Shown here one piece after another: positions 56,256-64,000 of a DNA stretch of 64,000 bases. Numbering within the stretch: position 1 is the stretch's first letter; each line of letters begins with the position of its first letter. The position numbers were made by a program, and so were the translations under genes. The DNA comes from Catonia carolina (taxonomy: Eukaryota > Arthropoda > Insecta > Hemiptera > Achilidae). Below the pieces are notes generated by a model. That model was not told the DNA's origin and made no database searches. It worked only from the letters and a program-made list of their open reading frames with translations. The DNA is taken from the NCBI GenBank assembly GCA_035578175.1, contig JAQMRL010000008.1, forward strand, positions 11,948,463-12,012,462. Direction: 5' to 3'.

Positions 56256-57050
56256 TGTGTGTGTGTGCGCGCGCGTGAGAACAGAATATCTCAAGAACGA
56301 AACATCGTACAAAATTGAAACTTAAGTTAGATACTACTAGTGGACCCGACACGAACAATTTCATCAAAATCGGTCAACCGGAAGTAGTAGTTTATTCGTG
56401 TAATTTTTCACTTTTTTGCGATTTTCTCAAAAACTAGTCCTACGATTTTTTTTTAAATCGCCTCATTTACTCAATTTTTTATTCTCTACAAGATAGGGTA
56501 GGCGCCATGTTTGCTGAAATTCTTGGTGACGGTGTTTTTACGTAAAAGAGTTTTCTTTTAAGATTACGGCTTTAATATGTATTATAGCGCGAAAATGTAT
56601 ATAATAAAAAATGTAGAGAATATAAAATTCTACAACTTTTATTTCAAACATTTTTTCGTATAGTCTAACGCTTATTTTAGCGGTAATTAGCGATTTTCTG
56701 TTTTTTTCTCACGAAAACGTGTGAAAAATCGATTTTTCTAAGATTTAGGCCTTGGTATGCATTTTACGACAAAAGTGTACATAATTAAATTTATAGGAAA
56801 TAAAAAGATCTACAACTTTTACTTAGAGCATTTTTCTCTACAGAGCCTAGTTTAGCGTGAAAGAGTGATTTTCCGTATTTTTAAGTCAAACAGCTGGATT
56901 TTCATTTTGCGTCTTTCACTCACGATTAAAATTAGGTTATGTTATTAAAGTTAGTTTTTGGTTTATTTTTAATGTTTTATTAATAATGTTAGCTTTATTG
57001 TTAATTATTTTCATTGGAAAGAGAAAGTTGTGTGAGTGTTTCACACCAGA
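56086..57050 (+). mobile_element. family H, full length
   Basis: Left end lacks the TTGCCTATATG segment. (GT)n with GCGCGCG at 56211-56276. Right end intact. The upstream flank ATATTATCGGTTTTT is shared with the next copy at 57294. Confidence 0.9.
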
Positions 57051-57059
57051 TTTTTTTTA

Positions 57060-57217
57060 TTTATTGAGTGATGATGCCTACATAAGCCTTGGGCTTGTGC
57101 GTAGGTAAAGATATGTGGGTGATTTGTAGATGAAAAAATGCCAGAACTGACCGGGAATCGAAGCCAGGACCCATGCATAGTAGCCAGTTGCGCTGACCAC
57201 TACACCACGGGCCGGCC
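57060..57217 (-). mobile_element. SINE-C (tRNA-headed), reverse
   Basis: In reverse: GGCCCGTGGTGTAGTGGTCA (box A), an imperfect box B (GGCTTCGATTCC), then GCATTTTTTCATCTACAAAT and a body ending CCCAAGGCTTATGTAGGC. It sits at the T tract of the preceding family-H right end. Confidence 0.85.
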
Positions 57218-57293
57218 AAATATATTATAATAATAAATAATAATAATAAGTATATTATTTTAAATGTATTATTATTATTATATTATCGGTTTT

Positions 57294-58128
57294 TACTTTC
57301 TCTTGCCTATATGAATATATAGGAAGGTAAGTATTATTTTCATGTCGATTTTAAGAAACAAAGTTTTCACCGGATCTACAAGTTTTCAGACCCCTTGAAC
57401 CCAAAAAACATGTTTTTGGCGATTGGTCTGTGTGTGTATGTGTGAACAGAATATCTCAAGAACGGAACATCGTACAAAGTTGAAACTTGAAAATTAAGTT
57501 ACATACCACTAGAGGACCCGACACGAACATTTTTATCAAAATCGGTCAACCGGAAGTAGTAGTTTATTCGTGTCATTTTTCATTTTTTTCGATTTTCTCA
57601 AAAAAGGGTCCTACATTTTTTTTAAAAATTGCCTGGTTTAGTAAATTTTTTATACTTTACAAGATAGGGTAGGCGTCATATCTGCTGAAACTCTTGGAGA
57701 GGCTGTTTTCACGTAAAAAATTGTTTTTTTTTAACATTGCAGCTTTAATATGCATTTTATCGCAAAAATGTATATAATACAAATTGTAGATAATTAAAAA
57801 TTCCTACAACTTTTATTTCAAACATTTTTTGTATAACGCATAGTTTAGCAGTATTAGCGATTTTCTGTTTTTTCCAAAAACAAGTGAAAAATTGATTTTT
57901 TTAAAAGATTTCAGCCTTAGTATGCATTTTACGACAAAAGTGTATATAATAAAATGTATAGAAAATTAAAAGATCTACAACTTTTATTGAGAGCATTTTT
58001 TTCTACAGAGCTTAGATTAGCGTGAAAGAGTGATTTTTCCGTATTTTTAAGCTAAACTGAGGTTGATTTTCATTTCGCATCTTTCACTCATGATTAAAAT
58101 AAGGTTACGTTTATTGAGATTAGTTTTA
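57294..58128 (+). mobile_element. family H, right end truncated
   Basis: Perfect left end, short GT tract (TGTGTGTATGTGTG), both modules. Cut at GAGATTAGTTTTAG, about 80 bp before the usual end, next to the MITE at 58154. Confidence 0.88.
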
Positions 58129-58153
58129 GTTCCATTACTCATGCGCCAAATCA

Positions 58154-58553
58154 CGGTTCAAGCTCAGTGTAGTTGCGGGGTGAAGGGAACGGGTGAGGTA
58201 TAATGAATGAGTGACGCATTCTGGGAGAACGATTGTTGTATTTTACTCTGATACAAAACATTCGTTTTTAAACTTTCCCTATTTAACATATTTGTTTATA
58301 TTTATTACATTTATTTATTTACATATTTCGATATAAATTGGTAATTTAAATATTATGAATCCGACCAAGTTAATAACACGGTAGGTATTTGTTAAATTAA
58401 TACGCCGGATGGTAAGGATATTTTTTTTAGTCTAGTTAGTACACGATACCACTACAAATGCATCATCTGTGAAACACTACTAACTCATTTATTCACCCAC
58501 TACTATAACAACGCACTGCATTCCTTCCAACTACACGGAGCTGGGACTCGAGC
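58154..58553 (-). mobile_element. MITE with about 24-bp TIRs (copy 2)
   Basis: Reverse-orientation homologue of 16994-17396 over its whole length, with ends GGTTCAAGCTCAGTGTAGTTG-type and CAACTACACGGAGCTGGGAC. Confidence 0.75.
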
Positions 58554-58592
58554 AATTCTGTAATATTGAGTAAAATAAATCTTGTAAATATA

Positions 58593-59599
58593 CAGGGTGA
58601 TTCACGAAGATATGCAGAAACTTTAGGAGCTCATTGTACATGTAAAAATAATGAAAAAAGTTTATATAAACATGGGTCCGGAAATGCTTCGTTTCCGAGT
58701 TACGGCTAGCGAAAGTTTCGCCTGGATTTCAGCTCACCAGGTGATATGAGGTCTTCCTGGAATTCTGGTAAGGTAGATTAAGGGGCGAATTCAATCATTT
58801 CTTATGGTTTTTGATCTGAGAAATTGAATAAAACCGGTCCCAGAACTGCAAGTTAAATAGTTTTTAAGAAAACCAGTGTCAAATGCAAAAAAGGAGTGAA
58901 AAACACATTTTTTCATGTTTGGGCAAGAATAACTTTATTTCACCAAGAAACAGTTAAAATTTCTGAATAAAACATGTAGAAAATTTTATTCTGAACAAAC
59001 CGGTGTAAATTAAGTACACAGAAAGCGAATAGATGTTTGATTAAATGAATTTTTATTCATAAGAGTACAAAGTAAAATTAACCGGAAAACTAAGATGAAA
59101 AAATGTGGTTTTTTTCACTCCATTTTTTGCATTTGACACTGGTTTTCTCAAAAACTATTCGCTTTCTGTGTACTTAATTAACACCGGTTTGTTCAGAATA
59201 AAATTTTCTTTATGTTTTATTCAAAAATTTTAACTGTTTCTTGATGAAATAACAAAGTTATTCTTGCCCAAACATGAAAAAATGTGTTTTCCACTCCATT
59301 TTTTACATTTGACACTGGTTTTCTTAAAAACTATTTAACTTACAGTTCTGGGACCTGTTTTACTCAATTTATCAGATCAAAAACCATAAGAAACGATTGA
59401 ATTCGCCCCTTAATCTACCTTACCAGAATTTCAGGAAGACCTCATTTCACCTGGTGAGCTGAATCTGGGCGAAATCTTTCGCTAGCCGTAACTCGGTAAC
59501 GAAGCATTTCCGGACCCATGTTTATATTAATTTTTTTTTATTAATTTTACATGTACAATGAGCTCCTAAAGTTTCTGCATATCTTCGTGAATCACCCTG
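58593..59599. mobile_element. 1-kb palindromic fold-back element (copy 2)
   Basis: Ends CAGGGTGATTCACGAAG/CTTCGTGAATCACCCTG, with TA at 58591-58592 and 59600-59601. Body as in 22377-23387. The terminal ~50 bp of both its arms differ from copy 1 but match each other. Confidence 0.9.
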
Positions 59600-59604
59600 T
59601 ATAT

Positions 59605-59722
59605 ATTTTCATACGTTACAAAAAAATTATTTTATCCTCATTACGCACAGTTAGACCCCAACGTCGTCGCTAATGACCACAGCAGTTGATGCGACGTTAA
59701 ATAAATTAATTTAAAAAAAAAT
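59605..59722 (+). mobile_element. SINE-B tail fragment
   Basis: Contains CATACGTTACAAAA, then the alternative SINE-B tail CCAACGTCGTCGCTAATGAC...GATGCGACGTTAAATAA. The tRNA-like head is missing. Confidence 0.75.
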
Positions 59723-60477
59723 CGTGTAAACAATTTTGAATAACAAGGTGACAAACAAGTGTAGTCATCGATAATATCTTGACTTTGTGAATGATTTTCT
59801 ACGAGACAAGATTATTTCATATGACGTCAGTACTTACTCGGTACGGTAAGTTAAGGTGGATCAAAGTACAGTACGTGCGTTATCAACTTTGTTATGAGTA
59901 CGGGGGGAGGGGGTAAAAGATAGTATCGCATCTACACTGTTCATATCTTATACGTACAGTCTTCCCTAAATGCGGATCAATATAAAAATACTCTTACCAA
60001 CTTCATAGTAGCCTATTTCTCGATACAGTAACCCTTATCTACAACCCTGTACTGAACATAATATTGTGTTAGAACCACACAACCGATTTGCATGTATCAT
60101 GCTTCTTGCTGTAATGAGTTCGGCCTGAGGATAACGGGAAAATAAATTACTTAATTTTCAAATAGTCTGCGAGTAAAATCTTCAAAAATAGAGTTGTTAT
60201 CCGAATGGATTTGTTTTCTATATATACTGTATTTTTTTTTTTTTTTTTTTTTTGTAACGTGTGCTGTTCTTTCCGGCAAAAAGGATCATGATATGTATGA
60301 TAAAAATGCATTTAAGTGCGTACCATGAAAAAAGTCCGTTATATTTGAAGAACTGTATTTCATAAATTATTGCCTAATGAATAAATTTGGATAATGTATG
60401 AAATAAAAGCTTGTTCTTTTCTGCGTTGACTGATATAAAAATATAAACAAAGTATATAAACGATTTTACTACAAGAG
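59723..60477. other. unannotated DNA with poly-T
   Basis: No gene recognised. T run at about 60232-60253. Confidence 0.45.
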
Positions 60478-60780
60478 CACACCAGGAACAAGGATATCTT
60501 ACTTTTACACAAGGTCTCAAAAACTTAATACCAAAGCCATTTCTGCTATTTAGCGCCCAAACTGCTCAATCTTCTCCTCCTATAAATTAAAAATGTACCG
60601 GACATCATAAGGTTTAAAAAAGCAGTAACCATTTGGCTATTGGAAGTAGGGAGAGACGCTATAGAAAATATGGTTACTCCAGGAAACATGTAGTTTTGTG
60701 AGCGCTCGTCTACCGGTTTCAATTTTAGTTTTCTATTTTAAAATAAATTCTTTTATCTTGCATATTATATTGTTTGTTTT
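60478..60780 (+). pseudogene. LINE reverse-transcriptase C-terminal remnant
   Basis: One frame from 60478 gives HTRNKDILLLHKVSKT, stop, YQSHFCYLAPKLLNLLLL, stop, IKNVPDIIRFKKAVTIWLLE. The spacing TRNK..L..P.V....Q..F.YL.PKLWN.LP..IK......FKK....WL is the conserved tail of many arthropod LINE proteins. Two in-frame stops, so long dead. A 3' UTR appears to continue beyond the inserted SINE-B to GGGAAATAAATTAAATAAA near 61320-61345. Confidence 0.7.
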
Positions 60781-60981
60781 TTTAAATTTTTTTTATTCAA
60801 TTATTTAACGTCGCATCAACGTAAAAGGTCATTAGCGACGACGTTGGGGTGTAACTATATACAATGGAGGATGAAATGATTTTTTGTAACGTATGAAAAT
60901 ATGCCTTACCTGAGTGGGATTCGAACCCACGACCGCATGATGAGAGGCGAGCACGTTACCAACTGCGCCAATGCGGCCGGA
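60781..60981 (-). mobile_element. SINE-B (alternative tail), 12-bp target duplication
   Basis: Reverse. Complete tRNA-like head (TTGGCGCAGTTGG, GGTTCGAATCC), tail with CCAACGTCGTCGCTAATGAC and TTGATGCGACGTTAAATAA. Flanked by ATTGTTTGTTTT at 60769-60780 and 60982-60993. Inserted in the LINE remnant. Confidence 0.9.
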
Positions 60982-60993
60982 ATTGTTTGTTTT

Positions 60994-61370
60994 GTTTTCA
61001 TTTGTACTTGTAATTATATAATTAGCATATTATTTTTTTAATAAAAATGTCTTAGTAGTTTTTCATTAGTATTTAAGTAACTAACATGTAGTTGTAATTA
61101 CTAACACACTAATAGATTACCGTAGTACAGTAGTTGCAGTAGTACAGTAGTATAATGGACAAAGAAGCACTGAATTTATCTACCCTTGAACATGGGAAAC
61201 CATAGTTGGGTGGATTAATCTCCCCACCGCGAATTAAAATAAATAGTTTTTAGGTTATCAAAGTATAATTTTAAGGAAATTAACATTTATTATGTATTGA
61301 TATTTATTGTTTGTAAGCAATGGGAAATAAATTAAATAAATAAATATAACTGAAATAGTTTACTTTCTCC
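60994..61370. other. AT-rich DNA, probable LINE 3' UTR continuation
   Basis: No other signal. It ends in AAATAAATTAAATAAATAAA, compatible with a LINE tail. Confidence 0.35.
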
Positions 61371-61699
61371 TGAAATTTATATTAGGAAGGAAATTATTAA
61401 TTTTCATGTCGATTATTCGAAATCGAGTTTTCACTGGATGTACTCGTTTTCATATCCCCTGAACCCAAAAAAACATCTGTTTAGCAATTGGCCTCTGTGT
61501 GTGTGTGTATGTGTGTGTGCGCGCGCACGCGCGCAAAAAGAATTTTACAAACCTACAATTTTTATTCCAAGCGTTGTATTTTTTTGTACAGAGCGTAGTT
61601 TAGTGTCAATTAGTGATTTTTCTTATTTTTAAGTTGTACAGCCGGTTGATTTTCATTTTACATTGATAAGAGAAAGTCGTATGAATATTTCTTACACTT
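61371..61699 (+). mobile_element. family H, internally deleted (about 330 bp)
   Basis: Decayed left end, (GT)n plus GCGCGCGCACGCGCGC at 61496-61534, then directly the second internal module and a mutated right end (GATAAGAGAAAGTCGTATGA). About 600 bp of the interior is missing. Confidence 0.8.
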
Positions 61700-62700
61700 A
61701 TTGTTTTTAAGTAAACAAAAGTTTGTTGTGGCAATACTGACACGGAATACAGATATCTTTAAAACTTACGACCATACATTACGTTAGGGAAATAGTTTAA
61801 ACAATGATTACAGAGTCGTTAAGAATAAAACACGCCTGATATATTGGTAGGTATTATAAAATCGTTTAGGGAGCTGGAATACGCTTCGTCTTATTTTATG
61901 ATTGTATAACTGCAACTTAGCATTTCAATTTTCCTTAATGTCCTTGAAGGATTTAGCACGCTACCTTTCCGGTTGTCGTACTCTCAACCCTTAATTCCAT
62001 AACTTCTTTTTAACATTATACCGACTGAATAATGACCACTATCTGATTAGAAAAACTAACTCGTTTATTTTATTTTTTATTTAAACCCGTTTTATTATTG
62101 TTTAAACTTCTTGTAATGTAAAATGTTATTTACTTTATTCGTGTTATCATAAAACCCTAAGAAATACAATAAATTACATTTTAATCACTCCTTTTTTATT
62201 AGTTATTGGTAGTAATTCTTAAAATTGTCATATATCATTTACCTTTGTCCATCCGTTCTTCACACCCAGATGACAAAAACTACAAGAGATAGTAACAAGC
62301 TGCCCCCTCCCGTGTCAAAAGAAAAACCACACCAAAATAAAAAGGCCACTGAAAAAATAAAAATAAAGAAAAATATACAAAAAAGCCGCCGTCCTCTAAT
62401 TTTACTTGTCCCTTATTATAAATTATTCCCACTACCCAATAAATTTTGAATTACCTCCACTTAAATAAAGTCTTCCCAATCCCTCACGAAACAGAATCCA
62501 ATTTCTTAATTAAAATCTATAAAATTCCCCTGATTCCCCGAGGTTGCATTTACTCCGTTAAATTGTTCGCCGAGCGACCAGGTGTTTCTTAACACGATGT
62601 CGCCGTCACAGGGCTTCTTAGCTCTCTCTCTACCTGGATTCTGGAGCAACAAACGGTTTTCGGATTCGTAATCTACACAAAACGTTAGTGGCCCTAAATC
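61700..62700. other. unannotated DNA
   Basis: A 74-codon Lys/Pro-rich frame at 62225 shows no domain. No repeat match seen. Confidence 0.4.
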
Positions 62701-63195
62701 GGGTTACAAGTTCCGCTTTGGACTGGAAATGGCCCAAAACCGGAAAACAAGAAATCAAAATCGGAATTTGGAAACGAAAATAGTGTCATCTGATTTCTCT
62801 TAAAGAGTAGATACAGAAATCTATGGGTTTAAAGTTCCGGTTTCGACCGAAATTAGCCCAAAACCGGAAATCAAGAAATCAAAATCGGAATTCGTAAACG
62901 AAAATAGTGTCATCCGATTTCTCCTAAAGAGTAGATACAGAAATCATTGGGTTACAAGTTCCGCTTTGGATCGGAAGTGGCCCGAAACCGGAAGTCAAGA
63001 AATCAAAATCGGAATTTGAAAACAAAAATAGTGTCATTCGATTTCTCTTTAAGTGTAGATACAGAAATCATTGGGTTTGAAGTTCCGGTTTCAACCTGAA
63101 GTGGCCCAAAACCGGAAGTCAAGAAATCAGTCGGAAATTGAAAACAAATATAGTGTGATTTTTGATTCCTCTTAAAAAGTAGATTCAGAAATCAC
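62701..63195. repeat. minisatellite, 124-bp unit, 4 copies
   Basis: Units begin at 62701, 62825, 62949 and 73 bases into the 63001 block (63073): exactly 124 bp apart. Conserved blocks are AAGTTCCG, GGCCCAAAACCGGAA, TCAAGAAATCAAAATCGGAA and GTAGATACAGAAATCA. Unrelated in sequence to the 124-bp array at 9727. Confidence 0.93.
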
Positions 63196-63860
63196 GAATG
63201 GTTTTTGTCATAAATCAATGGTAAGGCCCTAAGCCTTTTTAAAAATTGCCACCAGCCATAAGGCGCGTCGTCTAGTAAAAGGGATTTTTCAATTTGTTTT
63301 CTTTCCGTAAGATAATTTTCTATCAGTACTGATCAGCTAAAGAGCAAAGTAGTTTTGAGTAATAAAACGTCTTAGAACAGGTGCAGTCTTTCACGTACTT
63401 TGAATTCTCTTTCGTGCGATCAGGAGAAGCAGAAATTAAATTAGAAAAGTTTCAAAGCCTTATATTTACTTGAAGGAAAGTTAAATAAAAATCATTTTAA
63501 AGTTTTATCACATCTTGGTTCTGCCAATTTTATTGTATTTTAATGCTTCGGAGTGTTGGTACCTGAATTCTCAGGTGATATGAAGAATATAAACTGGTGA
63601 AATGATATTGTTAACCGTTTGACTATCAATCGGGATAAATTAATCGCTTTTATTCACCTAGCCTAAACGCCTACACCAGAATTAACTTGATTAATTAATA
63701 AATTAGATTAATTTGTATAATTATTAGGCTTGTATTATATAAAATATGGTAATAACTCATAAAATGTATTTATAAAAAAAACCAAAAGAACAAATTGATG
63801 CTCAAATTAATTGAGGGATAAATTTTCCACTCACAGCATACTGTATGACGTTAAACTGTA
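63196..63860. other. unannotated AT-rich DNA
   Basis: No gene or repeat recognised. Confidence 0.45.
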
Positions 63861-64000
63861 GGCTGGCCCGTGGTGTAGTGGTCAGCGCAACTGGCTACTA
63901 TGCCGGGGTCCCGGGTTCGATTCCCGGTCAGGCCTGGCATTTTTTTCATCTGTAAATCACCACATATCATTACCTACGCACAAGCCCAAGGCTTATGTAG
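63861..64000 (+). mobile_element. SINE-C, forward, cut by window end
   Basis: Head GGCCCGTGGTGTAGTGGTCA with box B GGTTCGATTCC inside a perfect CCGGG/CCCGG T-arm, then the body up to CCCAAGGCTTATGTAG at the last base. The best-preserved SINE-C head in the window. Confidence 0.88.

Noticed and set aside
63861..63935. tRNA gene calls at SINE heads (4913, 32633, 60781, 57060, 63861, 43314, 48361)
   Set aside because: Boxes A and B are present, but acceptor stems do not close, each is followed by a shared SINE body and tail, and several have target duplications.

Overview
This window reads as gene-poor, AT-rich nuclear DNA of an arthropod, most likely an insect. The evidence is insect-type mariner and DD41D transposases with a DUF4817-like N-terminus, tRNA-headed SINEs, and an LTR promoter with a TATA box and an arthropod TCAGT initiator. 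I cannot name the order with confidence; a large-genome hemipteran is a guess. I found no convincing host protein gene, no rRNA gene, no functional tRNA gene and no CRISPR array. Nearly everything recognisable is transposable-element DNA, often nested.

The dominant component is one family of about 0.95 kb, called family H here, present at some 22 loci and about a quarter to a third of the sequence. Each full copy has a 13-bp subterminal inverted repeat (ACTTTCTCTTGCC at the left, GGCAAGAGAAAGT at the right), a left-end hairpin, an internal GT microsatellite, two diverged internal modules of about 175 bp, and a short hairpin just before the right end. This matches the layout of Helentron-associated elements (HINE/DINE-1 type), which would be mobilised by a rolling-circle transposase absent from this window.

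Other dispersed families: repeat A (about 395 bp, (AAC)n-type tail, 8 copies); SINE-B and SINE-C with tRNA-like heads; SINE-D, whose tRNA-like head carries a long inserted hairpin; two palindromic elements of about 1 kb; a pogo-type MITE; and other TIR elements.

Region by region. 0-6 kb: H copies, then a mariner that has an inverted copy of its own 3' end at the left and a SINE inside. 6-9 kb: a solo LTR (LTR-B) and a DD41D transposon with a nonsense codon and a frameshift. 9.3-10.8 kb: a TIR element holding nine 124-bp tandem units. 11-22 kb: H copies, repeat A, an AT palindrome and a Jockey-like LINE 3' end. 22-36 kb: a 1-kb palindrome, many H copies including an inverted dimer, a pogo-like MITE, a fold-back DD41D derivative, and a minisatellite starting at a MITE end. 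38.2-45.1 kb: a second LTR-B split by a young 5-kb non-autonomous LTR element, a SINE-D and a decayed DD41D-type element, three separate insertions each with its own target duplication. 46-64 kb: more H, repeat A and SINE copies, two LINE fragments, a purine-rich array, a second palindrome and a second array that also has a 124-bp period.

The most notable theme is structural: fold-back (3'-end-to-3'-end) derivatives have arisen independently in at least three unrelated element families within 64 kb.
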